A stretch of 64,000 nt of DNA from Microvirga pudoricolor (GTDB lineage: Bacteria; Pseudomonadota; Alphaproteobacteria; Rhizobiales; Beijerinckiaceae), in assembly GCF_016892705.1 (NCBI RefSeq), contig NZ_JAFEMB010000002.1, positions 62,001 through 126,000 of the forward strand. Reading direction: 5' to 3'. The stretch's first letter is position 1. Each line of letters starts with the position of its first letter. The notes beneath the pieces were generated by a model that worked only from the letters and a program-made list of their open reading frames with translations, ran no database searches and was not told the origin of the DNA. Shown here piece by piece: positions 52,901-62,060 of this stretch. A program made the translations under genes and the position numbers.

Positions 52901-53575
52901 ATGACCACCAAGGCCACCCCGACCCCTGGCGCGCAGCTCGTCTCGCCCGCCGACCACACCCTGATCATGATCGACTTCCAGTCGCAGATGGCGTTCGCCA
53001 CCAAATCGATCGATGCGGTGATGCTGCGCAACAACGCGGCTCTCGTGGCTCATGCGGCGGCGGGTTTCGGCGTGTCGACCATCCTGACGACCGTTGCGGA
53101 GAAAAGCTTCTCGGGACCGATGTTCACCGAGATCACCGATGCGTTTCCGGGTCAGGCGCTGCTCGACCGCACGTCCATGAACACCTGGGAGGACGCCCCG
53201 GTCATCGAGGAGATCAACCGGATCGGCAAGAACCGGATCGTCCTGTCTGGGCTCTGGACGTCCGTTTGCATCATCGGCCCTGCCCTGTCGGCCCTCGACC
53301 AGGGTTTCGAGGTCTACGTGATCGCCGATGCCTGCGGCGACGTGTCGGAGGAGGCCCACGAACGGGCCATGGAGCGCATGGTCCAGGCGGGCGCCCGGCC
53401 CATGACGGCGCTTCAGTACCTCCTGGAGCTCCAGCGCGACTGGGCGCGAGCCGGCACCTACGACATGACAACGGGTATCGCCAAGAAATACGGCGGCGCC
53501 TACGGGCTCGGTATCATCTACGCGAAGTCGATGTTCGGCGCGAGCGAGGGATCCCACTCCCAGGCGGCCGAATAG
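52901..53575 (+). CDS. Isochorismatase-fold hydrolase (YcaC-like)
   Basis: A 224-aa cysteine hydrolase. The catalytic triad of the fold is recognisable: Asp25 (LIMIDFQ), Lys110 (RIGKNRIV) and Cys123 (GLWTSVCI). Closest in pattern to E. coli YcaC, an octameric hydrolase of unknown substrate, and to other amidases of the family. AGGAG lies 6 nt before the ATG at 52901; the longer frame from 52721 is rejected. The preceding receiver gene ends 40 nt before it and the amidohydrolase gene starts 75 nt after it, in line with one operon. Confidence 0.88.
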   Translation: MTTKATPTPGAQLVSPADHTLIMIDFQSQMAFATKSIDAVMLRNNAALVAHAAAGFGVSTILTTVAEKSFSGPMFTEITDAFPGQALLDRTSMNTWEDAPVIEEINRIGKNRIVLSGLWTSVCIIGPALSALDQGFEVYVIADACGDVSEEAHERAMERMVQAGARPMTALQYLLELQRDWARAGTYDMTTGIAKKYGGAYGLGIIYAKSMFGASEGSHSQAAE

Positions 53576-53650
53576 CCCTCACGGGCGGGCCCGGCGCCGG
53601 GCCCGCCCGGACATCCATCTCGGCCCGCCCGGCAGGATAGGGAACCTCAC

Positions 53651-55648
53651 ATGTCCACCCCCCAAGACCGCATTCCAGACCGCAGCGCGGACCTCACCCC
53701 TAACCGCCGCATCGTCGTCGGCGGGCTCGGGGCGCTGGCGGCCGGGCTCGGCCTGCCGCACAGCCTGGAGGCGCAATCCATGAACACGACCGCAGACCTG
53801 ATCCTGCTCAACGGCAAGATCACGACCCTCGACCGCGAGAAGCCGGAGGCCTCCGCGGCGGCCATCCGCGACGGCGTCTTCATCGCGGTAGGCGCCGAGA
53901 CCGAGGTGGTGCCCCTCGCCGGCCCGGCTACGCAGCGCATCGACCTCAGGGGACGCCGCGTCATTCCGGGGCTGATCGACAGCCACATGCACATCATCCG
54001 CGGCGGCCTGAACTACAACATGGAGCTGCGCTGGGACGGCGTGCGCTCGCTGGCCGACGCCATGCGCATGCTGAAGGAACAGGTGGACCGGACCCCGGCC
54101 CCGCAATGGGTGCGGGTCGTCGGCGGCTTCACGGAGCATCAGTTCGCCGAGAAGCGCCTGCCAACGCTCGACGAGATCAACGCGGTGTCGCCCGACACGC
54201 CCGTCTTCATCCTGCACCTCTACGACCGTGCCATCCTGAACGCCGCAGCCCTGCGCACGGTCGGCTACACCAGGGACACCCCCAACCCGCCCGGGGGCGA
54301 GATCCAGCGCGACGCGCAGGGCAACCCCACCGGTGTACTCATCGCCAAGCCCAACGCCACGATCCTTTATGCGACCCTGGCCAAGGGTCCGAAGTTGCCG
54401 CCCGAGTACCAAAAGAATTCGACGCGCCATTTCATGCGCGAGGTCAACCGCCTGGGCGTGACCGGCGTCATCGACGCGGGCGGCGGATTTCAGAACTACC
54501 CGGACGATTATGCCATCATCGAGGAGCTGCACCGCGACGGCCAGCTCACGGTGCGCCTCGCCTACAACCTCTTCACGCAAAAGCCCAAGGAAGAGCTCAA
54601 GGACTTTCAGACCTGGGCGTCGCAGGTGAAGCCCGGCCAGGGCGACGACCTCTATCGCCACAACGGCGCGGGCGAGATGCTGGTCTACACCGCCGCCGAC
54701 TTCGAGGACTTCAAGTTCGAGCGGCCCGACATGCCGCCGTCCATGGAAGCGGACCTCGAACCGGTGGTGCGGCTCCTGGCCGAGAACCGCTGGCCCTGGC
54801 GCCTGCATGCCACCTACAACGAGACCATCACCCGCGCCCTCGACGTGTTCGAGAAGGTCAACCGGGACGTTCCCCTGCAAGGCCTGAACTGGTTCATCGA
54901 CCATGCGGAGACCATCGACGACCGCAACATCGACCGCATCGCGGCGCTCGGCGGCGGCATCGCGGTCCAGCACCGCATGGCCTTCCAGGGCGAGGACTTC
55001 GTGGCGCGCTACGGCAACAAGGCGGCCGAGCGGACCCCTCCGATCCGCCGCATGATGGAAGCCGGCGTCCCGGTCGGAGGCGGCACCGACGCGACCCGCG
55101 TGGCCTCCTACAACCCGTGGGTTTCGCTCTCCTGGTTGGTGACGGGCAAGACCCTCGGCGGACTGACCCTCTATCCCGCCGCGAACAGGCTCGACCGCGA
55201 GACCGCTCTGCGCCTGTGGACCGAGGCCAATACCTGGTTCTCGAACGAGGTCGGCAAGAAGGGACAGATCAAGACCGGCCAGCTCGCCGACCTGGCGGTT
55301 CTCTCGGACGACTATCTCACGGTGCCGGAGGATTCGATCCAGGACATCACGTCCGTTCTGACGCTGCTCGGCGGAAAGCCCGTCCACGGCGATGCCGAGT
55401 TCAAGTCCCTCGGGCCCGCCCTGCCGCCGCCCATGCCCGATTGGTCGCCAGTCGGCCGTTTCGGCGGCTATCAGAAGCGGGCCGAGAGCGCCGACCAGGC
55501 CAAATACGCCTTCGCGGCCGCGTGCGGCTGCGCGAGCAGCTGCGGCGTGCACGGACACGCACACGTGGGGGCCTGGACCGCCAGCGTCCCGGCCTCCGAT
55601 TCCCGGTCCTTCTGGGGAGCGCTGGGCTGCTCCTGCTGGGCGTTCTGA
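53651..55648 (+). CDS. Exported amidohydrolase (YtcJ-like) with Cys/His-rich C-terminal tail
   Basis: A 665-aa metal-dependent amidohydrolase of the Amidohydro_3/YtcJ branch. Metal ligands appear in PGLIDSHMHI, LHATYNETI, WFIDHAETI and GGGTDATRVAS. A twin-Arg motif before a hydrophobic stretch (NRRIVVGGLGALAAGLGL, ending near LEAQ) suggests Tat export after folding with metal. The last 50 residues are unusual: CGCASSCGVHGHAH and a terminal GCSCWAF, separated from the enzyme domain by an Ala-rich stretch. Substrate unknown (amides, hydantoins or formamides are possible for the family). It is in line with DoxX and MFS genes. Confidence 0.85.
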   Translation: MSTPQDRIPDRSADLTPNRRIVVGGLGALAAGLGLPHSLEAQSMNTTADLILLNGKITTLDREKPEASAAAIRDGVFIAVGAETEVVPLAGPATQRIDLRGRRVIPGLIDSHMHIIRGGLNYNMELRWDGVRSLADAMRMLKEQVDRTPAPQWVRVVGGFTEHQFAEKRLPTLDEINAVSPDTPVFILHLYDRAILNAAALRTVGYTRDTPNPPGGEIQRDAQGNPTGVLIAKPNATILYATLAKGPKLPPEYQKNSTRHFMREVNRLGVTGVIDAGGGFQNYPDDYAIIEELHRDGQLTVRLAYNLFTQKPKEELKDFQTWASQVKPGQGDDLYRHNGAGEMLVYTAADFEDFKFERPDMPPSMEADLEPVVRLLAENRWPWRLHATYNETITRALDVFEKVNRDVPLQGLNWFIDHAETIDDRNIDRIAALGGGIAVQHRMAFQGEDFVARYGNKAAERTPPIRRMMEAGVPVGGGTDATRVASYNPWVSLSWLVTGKTLGGLTLYPAANRLDRETALRLWTEANTWFSNEVGKKGQIKTGQLADLAVLSDDYLTVPEDSIQDITSVLTLLGGKPVHGDAEFKSLGPALPPPMPDWSPVGRFGGYQKRAESADQAKYAFAAACGCASSCGVHGHAHVGAWTASVPASDSRSFWGALGCSCWAF

Positions 55649-55657
55649 GGAGGTATC

Positions 55658-56083
55658 ATGCCCGACATCGCCCTGCCCCGCCCCATCGCCAGAATCCTCG
55701 ACCTCCCGGCCGCCGACTACGTCGTCCGCCTCGCGCTGGCCTCTCCGTTCCTGATCAGCGGGATCGTGAAGCTCTTGGATTTCGGCGGCGCGGCCGGCGA
55801 GGTCGCCGGGCTGGGGCTGCAACCGGCGGCGCCCGTCGCGGCGGACGTGATTGCCGCGCAGCTCGGCGGGTCGGTTCTGTTCCTGACCCGCCGCTATTGC
55901 TGGCTCGGAGCCGGGATCCTGGCCGTGTTCACGGCCCTCGCCACGCTCGTGGCGCACCCGTTCTGGGCGTTCGACGGGCCCGACAGGGGCCGTCAGACCG
56001 CAACCTTCTTCGAACATGTCGCCATCGTGGGCGGATTGGCGGCTGCGGCCATGACCGTCCATGGCGCGAGGCCGGGACGATGA
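55658..56083 (+). CDS. DoxX-family membrane protein
   Basis: A 141-aa four-helix membrane protein of the DoxX family (FLISGIVKLLDFGG, RYCWLGAGILAVFTALATLVAHPFW as typical parts). DoxX proteins accompany redox and detoxification operons; some form thiosulfate:quinone oxidoreductase subunits or respond to oxidative stress. GAGGAGG lies 4 nt before the ATG, 9 nt after the amidohydrolase stop. The MFS gene overlaps its stop by 4 nt. Confidence 0.87.
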   Translation: MPDIALPRPIARILDLPAADYVVRLALASPFLISGIVKLLDFGGAAGEVAGLGLQPAAPVAADVIAAQLGGSVLFLTRRYCWLGAGILAVFTALATLVAHPFWAFDGPDRGRQTATFFEHVAIVGGLAAAAMTVHGARPGR

Positions 56084-57717
56084 CCGGATCGTCAACCCCT
56101 GCGGCCCATAACGGCGACTCGCCGCCGCCCGGCACCTTCGCGCCGCTGCACCACCGTCTCTTCGCCGTCATCTGGGCCGCGACCGTCCTGGGCAATATCG
56201 GCACCTTCATGCGGGATGTGTCCTCGTCCTGGCTCGTCACGGACCTCTCCGCCTCACCGGCAGCGGTGGCGATGATCCAGACCGCCGGAACGCTTCCGGT
56301 CTTCCTGTTCGCCATCCCGGCGGGCGTCCTGTCCGATATCCTGGACCGCCGGCGCTTCCTCCTCATAATCCAGGTCGGGCTCGGCCTCGTCAGTTCCTCG
56401 CTGGCCTTCCTGGCCTGGACGGGCAACGTGACGGTCGAGAGCCTCGTCCTGTTGACCTTCCTCGGCGGCACGGGCGCGGCCCTCGCCACTCCGGCCTGGC
56501 AGGCGATCACGCCGGAACTGGTGCCCAAGGCCGAGGTGAAGGGCGCCGTGGCGCTCAATTCGCTCGGCATCAACATCGCCCGCTCCATCGGTCCGGCCCT
56601 GGGCGGATTCATTCTGGCGGCCCTGGGCGCGGCAGCGGTCTACGGCCTCGATGTGCTCACCTACGTGATCGTCAGCGCCGCCCTGCTCTGGTGGCGCCGG
56701 GAGGCCGATGCCGATACGGGCCTTCGCGAGCAATTCGGCGGTGCCCTCAGGGCCGGGCTCCGTTATGCCCGCGCCAGCCGGGACCTTCACCGCATTCTGT
56801 GGCGCGCAGTCCTGTTCTTCGCCATGTCGAGCGCCGTGTGGGCGCTCCTGCCCCTCGTGGCGCGCCAGGAGATCGGAGGCGGTCCCGGCTTCTACGGCCT
56901 CCTCCTCGGCAGCGTCGGCGCGGGTGCCATCGGCGGGGCTCTCCTTCTCCCGCGAGCACGGGCGCGCCTCGGTCAGGACGGGCTGGTCCTCGCGGCATCG
57001 CTGACGACGGCCTGCGCCACCGTCCTGCTGGCCCTGACCGACCTCGAGATCGTGGCCATCGTGGCCACCTTCGTGCTCGGGCTGGCCTGGATCGCCATGC
57101 TGACGACCCTCAACAGCACCATGCAGGCGATCTTGCCCAACTGGATCCGCGGTCGCGGCCTGGCGATCTATCTCACGGCCTTCAATGGGGCCATGGCGGC
57201 CGGAAGCTTGGGCTGGGGTCTGGTCGCCCAGGAAATCGGGGTCGACGCCACCCTTCTCGTCGCCGGGGCCGGTCTCGCGACGGTGGCGTTGCTGGCCCAT
57301 CGCGCGAAGCTGCCCTCGGGGGAAGGCGATCTCACGCCATCTCAGCACTGGCCCGAGCCCGCCATGGCCGAACCTGTCGCCCACGACCGGGGACCGGTAA
57401 TGATCACGATCACCTACAGCATCCGGCAATCCGATCGTCCGGCGTTTCTCGCGGCCCTGTATCGGCTGTCCGAGGAGCGGCGCCGCGACGGCGCCTATGC
57501 CTGGGGCGTCTCCGAGAACGCCGCCGATCCCCAGCACATCGTCGAATGGTTCTTCGTCGAATCCTGGGCCGAGCACCTGCGCCAGCACAAGCGCGTCTCG
57601 AAGACCGACGCCGACATCCAAGCCGCGGCGCGCCGCTTCCACCAGGGGCCGGACGCCCCTAAAGTCGAGCACTTCCTCGCGGTCGACAGGCCATCGGGGA
57701 AGCTCATCAGAACGTGA
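56080..57717 (+). CDS. MFS exporter fused to a C-terminal ABM-like domain
   Basis: A 545-aa major facilitator of the MFS_3/EntS type: about twelve helices with [15 protein letters not shown] as the loop 2-3 motif and [14 protein letters not shown] in helix 5. The last 120 residues ([23 protein letters not shown]...[19 protein letters not shown]) form a soluble ferredoxin-like domain related to antibiotic-monooxygenase proteins, a fusion known in this subfamily. The start at 56080 overlaps the DoxX stop (ATGA). The far longer frame beginning at 54106 is the amidohydrolase region in another phase. It probably exports a small, possibly toxic compound. Confidence 0.87.
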   Translation: MTGSSTPAAHNGDSPPPGTFAPLHHRLFAVIWAATVLGNIGTFMRDVSSSWLVTDLSASPAAVAMIQTAGTLPVFLFAIPAGVLSDILDRRRFLLIIQVGLGLVSSSLAFLAWTGNVTVESLVLLTFLGGTGAALATPAWQAITPELVPKAEVKGAVALNSLGINIARSIGPALGGFILAALGAAAVYGLDVLTYVIVSAALLWWRREADADTGLREQFGGALRAGLRYARASRDLHRILWRAVLFFAMSSAVWALLPLVARQEIGGGPGFYGLLLGSVGAGAIGGALLLPRARARLGQDGLVLAASLTTACATVLLALTDLEIVAIVATFVLGLAWIAMLTTLNSTMQAILPNWIRGRGLAIYLTAFNGAMAAGSLGWGLVAQEIGVDATLLVAGAGLATVALLAHRAKLPSGEGDLTPSQHWPEPAMAEPVAHDRGPVMITITYSIRQSDRPAFLAALYRLSEERRRDGAYAWGVSENAADPQHIVEWFFVESWAEHLRQHKRVSKTDADIQAAARRFHQGPDAPKVEHFLAVDRPSGKLIRT

Positions 57718-57734
57718 TGAAGGAGACCATGCCG

Positions 57735-58712
57735 ATGACCGGATCACATAGCCCTCCCGTCACCATGACCCGACGCGATGCCCTAGCGGCGGCAGCCACG
57801 CTCTCGGCCTCTCTCGCCCTGACCGGCCCGTCAGACGCGGCCACACCTTCCACCCAAGCGCAAGGAGCACAGACCATGGCGACAGTCACGACCAAGGACG
57901 GCACGGAGATCTTCTACAAGGATTGGGGCCCGAAAGACGCCCAGCCGATCATGTTCCATCACGGCTGGCCGCTCTCGGCCGACGATTGGGACGCCCAGAT
58001 GCTCTTCTTCCTGCATAACGGCTACCGGGTCATCGCCCATGACCGGCGCGGGCACGGACGCTCTGCACAGGTGAGCGAGGGCCATGACATGGACCACTAC
58101 GCCGCCGACGCCTTCGCGGTGGTGGAAGCGCTCGACCTGAAGAACGCCGTTCATATCGGTCACTCGACCGGCGGCGGCGAAGTGGCCCGCTACGTGGCCA
58201 AGCACGGCGAGCCCAGCGGCCGCGTCGCCAAGGCCGTGCTGGTGAGCGCCGTTCCGCCGCTCATGCTCAAGACCTCGAACAACCCCGAAGGCCTGCCGAT
58301 CGAAGTGTTCGACGGCTTCCGCAAGGGTGTCGCCGACAATCGGGCGCAGCTCTATGTCGACGTGGCGTCGGGGCCGTTCTACGGCTTCAACCGCGACGGC
58401 GCGAAGGTCTATCAGGGCGTGATCCAGAATTGGTGGCGCCAGGGCATGATCGGCTCGGCCAAGGCCCATTACGACGGCATCAAGGCGTTCTCCGAAACGG
58501 ACCAGACGGAAGACCTCAAGGCGATCACGGTTCCGACCCTCGTCATGCATGGCGACGACGACCAGATCGTCCCGATCGCGGACGCCGCCATGAAGTCGAT
58601 CAAGCTCCTGAAGAACGGCACCCTCAAGGTCTACAAGGGCTTCCCGCACGGGATGCTGACGACGCATGCCGACGTCATCAACCCGGACCTGCTGGCCTTC
58701 GTGAAGGGCTGA
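57735..58712 (+). CDS. Alpha/beta hydrolase, non-heme chloroperoxidase type, Tat leader
   Basis: A 325-aa alpha/beta hydrolase. Catalytic triad: Ser in GHSTGGG (residue 144), Asp in HGDDDQIVP and His in [20 protein letters not shown] is the oxyanion loop of the cofactor-free haloperoxidase/perhydrolase group. A twin-Arg leader ([14 protein letters not shown]..., Ala-rich core) precedes the domain. Starts are ambiguous: AGGAG serves ATG 57735 (9 nt) or 57729 (3 nt), and a second site (AAGGAG, 8 nt before ATG 57876, MATVTTKDG) would produce a cytosolic form with the usual family N terminus. It follows the MFS gene directly and completes the cluster. Confidence 0.87.
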   Translation: MTGSHSPPVTMTRRDALAAAATLSASLALTGPSDAATPSTQAQGAQTMATVTTKDGTEIFYKDWGPKDAQPIMFHHGWPLSADDWDAQMLFFLHNGYRVIAHDRRGHGRSAQVSEGHDMDHYAADAFAVVEALDLKNAVHIGHSTGGGEVARYVAKHGEPSGRVAKAVLVSAVPPLMLKTSNNPEGLPIEVFDGFRKGVADNRAQLYVDVASGPFYGFNRDGAKVYQGVIQNWWRQGMIGSAKAHYDGIKAFSETDQTEDLKAITVPTLVMHGDDDQIVPIADAAMKSIKLLKNGTLKVYKGFPHGMLTTHADVINPDLLAFVKG

Positions 58713-58728
58713 AGCGGCGCGACTGCCG

Positions 58729-58762
58729 GACGCTCCCGCGCGAGCCAAGGCGCGGGAGCGTC
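58729..58762. terminator. Strong hairpin ending the 50-59 kb cluster
   Basis: GACGCTCCCGCGC (58729-58741) and GCGCGGGAGCGTC (58750-58762) are exact 13-bp inverted repeats with an 8-nt loop, 17 nt after the chloroperoxidase-like gene. No T tract follows. The remaining 275 bp to the next gene contain no supported feature. Confidence 0.6.
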
Positions 58763-59038
58763 GAGCAATTGCTAAGGCAGGCTGCCTCGGCACGTTTGCC
58801 GGCAGGTTCCGGGCGGCTGCCTGATCGGGCCGACGAAAGGAAACCTCGAGGGCTGAGCGCTTCTTGGTGTGTTCGTCGCGGGATGCTCCAAGGATCGCCT
58901 AAACCCGTTCCGGCACCGAGCCGCCGACCCGCTCCGCGGGTTTCCCCGCATTCCACAGGATGTGAACAAAGCAAGAACATTACTCTGGCCGACCCCATCG
59001 CGGGACGATACCGTCGTTCGTCTCAATGGGAGGTGACG

Positions 59039-59254
59039 ATGACGGTTCGGGCGCAAGCCGGTGACGAGGCGGATGACAGGGATGCCGACGTCGCGGCGGT
59101 GATCCAGGCCTGCGGCGGCGATCCCAAAGCTGCCGTCAGGGCCCTCCTGATCGAGCAGGAGATCCTCGAACAACGCATCGGGCGGCTAGCGGCGGCTCTG
59201 TCGTTCGGATACGTCCGCGGCCGAACCGACGCCACGCTCGGCGAGAACCGCTGA
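59039..59254 (+). CDS. Small hypothetical protein (71 aa)
   Basis: A 71-aa soluble helical protein (VIQACGGDPKAAVRALLIEQEILEQRI at its core) of the kind found in many Hyphomicrobiales as short unannotated genes; no function is known. GGAGG lies 5 nt before the ATG at 59039, which decides the start; the long frame in phase from 58430 overlaps the hydrolase gene. It converges with the antiporter gene 45 bp downstream. Confidence 0.72.
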   Translation: MTVRAQAGDEADDRDADVAAVIQACGGDPKAAVRALLIEQEILEQRIGRLAAALSFGYVRGRTDATLGENR

Positions 59255-59299
59255 CCCGCAGATTCGGCGAAGGGCTCGTCCGCCGGTTCGGGACGTCCT

Positions 59300-61084
59300 T
59301 CAGGAGCCGGACACGCCCGCGACCTGGGCACCTGGCGACCCGACATCGGCAGGCGCAGGCGCCCCTGCTCCGTTCATGGCTCTGCGCTGCTCCGCCATCT
59401 CGCTCACGGCGCTGCGAAGAGCCGGATGGCGGCCCATGAACTGGTTGAAATCGCGGTTTTCCAGCACCAGGAACTGGCAATAGTCGATCGCCGTGACGTC
59501 GGCGTTCCGGCGTGCATCGTCGACCAGCGCCATCTCGCCGAAGAACGCGCCATGGTCGAGCCGGATCTTCCGGTCGCCGACCGTCACCTCCACCGCGCCG
59601 GAGGAGATGAAATACATCCCGTCGGGGCGGTCTCCACGCCGGATCACCCGCTCGCCCGGCGCCGCAGATTTGGGCCGGAACAGAAGCAGCAGCTCCTCCT
59701 GCTCGTGACGATCGACCAAGGCCAGCACCGGGAAGGTGGCCAGCAGCGCCTGAAGCTCCAGGTCTCTTTCCCGATCCCGATCCTCGCTGCGTTTGCGGTT
59801 GGCCTCCAGCTCGGCCTCCAGGGCATGATAGCGCTTGAAGCCGTAGTCGGCCGCCCGCGACGGGTTGTCGATGCCGAGCCGCTTCCTGATCTTGTTGACC
59901 ACATGGAACGACAGCGGGTTCAGGGTGATCGACAGAAGCGCTCCCGCCAGGATCAGGTCCCGACCTTCGTTCGGCAGCAGGCCGAGGGCCATGCCGAGGC
60001 CCGCCAGGATGAAGGAGAATTCGCCGATCTGGGCGAGGCTCGCGGCCACGAGCAGGCCCATGTTGAGCGGATACCGCAGGGCCAGCACAATGCCCAGGGC
60101 GATGAGCCCCTTGCCGATCACGATGAGAGCGAGAACAAGGAGCACCGAGAGCGGGTCGCGGACCAACACCATCGGGTCGAACAGCATGCCGACGGAGACG
60201 AAGAACAGGACCGAGAAGGCGTCCTGCAACGGCAGCGATTCCTCCGCGGCCCTGTGGCTGAAGCTCGATTCGCTCAGCACGACCCCTGCGAAGAAAGCGC
60301 CAAGCGCGAAGGACACTCCGAAGACCTTGGCGGAGCCGTAGGCGATGCCGATGGCAAGGGCCAGCACCGACAGGGTGAACAGTTCACGGCTGCCGGTTCG
60401 CGCCACCTGCTTTAGGAGATAGGGAACCACCTTGGGCCCGAGCAGGATCGCCAGCGCGACGAAGAGGGCGACCTTGCCGAGAGTGACCGCAAGGGTCATC
60501 CAAACGGGTCCCTCGGCAATCGGCGCCGCGTGGGCGCCCGACCCCGTCGCCGCATGCCCGCCCAGGACCTCGGCGAAGGCGGGGAGCAGCACCAGGGTCA
60601 AGACCATGGCGAGATCCTCGACGATGAGCCACCCGACCGCGACTCGTCCATTGGAGCTTTGCAGGAGGTTGCGCTCCTCGAGGGCCTTCAGCAGGACGAC
60701 GGTGCTGGCCACCGACAGGGTCAGGCCGAAGACGATGCCCTCGCCGAGGGTCCAGCCCCAGAGATGGGCGAGCCCCGCGCCCAATGCCGTCGCCGCAACG
60801 ATCTGTCCGACGGCGCCCGGCACGGCGATGCTGCGGACGGCCATGAGGTCACGGACCGAGAAGTGGAGCCCAACCCCGAACATGAGCAGGATCACGCCCA
60901 TCTCGGCCAGTTCGGCCGCCAGGGCGCCGTCGGCCTCGAAGCCCGGCGTGAAAGGCCCCACGCAGATCCCGGCGACGAGATACCCGACGAGGGGCGGCAG
61001 GCGAAGGCGGTCGGCCAGGTAGCCGAACGCAAACGCGAACACGAAGCAGACGGCGACCGTAGCGATGAACGTGGCTTCGTGCAT
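59300..61084 (-). CDS. CPA2 cation:proton antiporter with C-terminal cyclic-nucleotide-type domain
   Basis: A 594-aa monovalent cation/proton antiporter-2 (KefB/YbaL-like). The membrane domain (residues 1-385) has about twelve helices with the CPA2 motif in GLTLSVASTVVLLKALEE and the charged IVEDLAMVL. Instead of the usual TrkA-N/RCK domain, the C terminus (about 455-560) is a cNMP-binding-type fold (LLLLFRPKSAAPGERVIRRGDRPDGMYFISSGAVEV split, then DHGAFFGEMALVDDARRNADVTAID). The phosphate-binding cassette core FFGEMAL...RRNADV is retained, so it may bind cyclic nucleotide. CAGGA precedes the ATG. Confidence 0.88.
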   Translation of the reverse strand: MHEATFIATVAVCFVFAFAFGYLADRLRLPPLVGYLVAGICVGPFTPGFEADGALAAELAEMGVILLMFGVGLHFSVRDLMAVRSIAVPGAVGQIVAATALGAGLAHLWGWTLGEGIVFGLTLSVASTVVLLKALEERNLLQSSNGRVAVGWLIVEDLAMVLTLVLLPAFAEVLGGHAATGSGAHAAPIAEGPVWMTLAVTLGKVALFVALAILLGPKVVPYLLKQVARTGSRELFTLSVLALAIGIAYGSAKVFGVSFALGAFFAGVVLSESSFSHRAAEESLPLQDAFSVLFFVSVGMLFDPMVLVRDPLSVLLVLALIVIGKGLIALGIVLALRYPLNMGLLVAASLAQIGEFSFILAGLGMALGLLPNEGRDLILAGALLSITLNPLSFHVVNKIRKRLGIDNPSRAADYGFKRYHALEAELEANRKRSEDRDRERDLELQALLATFPVLALVDRHEQEELLLLFRPKSAAPGERVIRRGDRPDGMYFISSGAVEVTVGDRKIRLDHGAFFGEMALVDDARRNADVTAIDYCQFLVLENRDFNQFMGRHPALRSAVSEMAEQRRAMNGAGAPAPADVGSPGAQVAGVSGS

Positions 61085-61310
61085 GGAATCCTGCCGAGTG
61101 TGGAGTTTTCCCCTTCTAAGGCATAGTTCCGTCCTGGGCCAACGGCAGACTTACGCTGCGGAGCTAGGGCGGGTCGCAACAGGCCGCCCCCGGATCGGCG
61201 TGTCCCGTCCCGCCTGCGCGGCACAAAACCTGCGGGGACGGCTTTGCAAGTCGCGGCAAGGCGTGGGATGGTCCGCTCCCCGATGTTTCGACGAGACCTT
61301 GCGCACTGCC

Positions 61311-62033
61311 ATGACCGCCACGACTCCCCTTTTCCGTGAAGATGCCTATCTGGAATCCTGCCCGGCGACCGTCATCGAGGTGACGCCCGAGGGCGGCGTG
61401 GTTCTGGATCGGACGGTATTCTACGTCCAGGGCGGGGGCCAGCCCGGCGATACCGGCGCGCTGCGGGCCAGCGACGGCCGAGAGATCCCGGTGACGAACA
61501 CGGTCTATTCGAAGGACAGATCGCAGATCCTGCATCTCGTGGCGCCGGAATCGGCGGCTGCGTTCAAGGCCGGCGATCAGGTCGAGGCCAAACTGGATTG
61601 GCTCCAGCGCTACCTGCGCATGCGGGTCCACACGGCCCTCCATCTGCTCAGCGTCGTCCTGCCCTATCCAGTCACGGGCGGCGCGATCGCCGACGGCGAG
61701 GGGCGGCTCGACTTCGATATCCAGGAGGCGGGCCTCGACAAGACGGACCTGACGGAAAAGCTCAACGCCCTGGTGGCCAAGGATGCGGCCGTCACGGACC
61801 GGTGGATCACGGACGAGGAGCTCGACGCCAATCCGGGCTTGGTGAAAACCATGTCGGTCAAGCCCCCGCGCGGCTCGGGCAAGGTTCGGCTCGTGGAGAT
61901 CGAGGGCATCGATCTCCAGCCTTGCGGCGGCACCCATGTGCGCCGGACGGGCGAGATCGGCATCGTGGTGGTGACCGATATCGAAAAGAAGGGAAAGCAG
62001 AACCGCCGGGTTCGCATCTCCCTGGCCGAGTGA
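61311..62033 (+). CDS. Alanyl-tRNA editing protein AlaX
   Basis: A 240-aa freestanding editing domain that hydrolyses Ser-tRNA(Ala) or Gly-tRNA(Ala). The zinc ligands HxxxH (His107 and His111 in RVHTALHLL) and CxxxH (Cys205 and His209 in QPCGGTHV) are intact, and the N-terminal FYVQGGGQPGDTG glycine motif marks the AlaX-M type. The start at 61311 (MTATTPLF) is chosen by family length; the long frame from 61065 would overlap the antiporter's promoter side. It is followed 27 nt later by the sulfurtransferase gene, so the two form an operon. Confidence 0.9.
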   Translation: MTATTPLFREDAYLESCPATVIEVTPEGGVVLDRTVFYVQGGGQPGDTGALRASDGREIPVTNTVYSKDRSQILHLVAPESAAAFKAGDQVEAKLDWLQRYLRMRVHTALHLLSVVLPYPVTGGAIADGEGRLDFDIQEAGLDKTDLTEKLNALVAKDAAVTDRWITDEELDANPGLVKTMSVKPPRGSGKVRLVEIEGIDLQPCGGTHVRRTGEIGIVVVTDIEKKGKQNRRVRISLAE

Positions 62034-62060
62034 GGCCGAACTCCAACCGTGAGAATCACC

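Noticed and set aside
53579-56095. 838-codon minus-strand open frame opposite the amidohydrolase and DoxX genes
   Set aside because: Antisense shadow; the plus-strand products have full catalytic motifs and ribosome binding sites.
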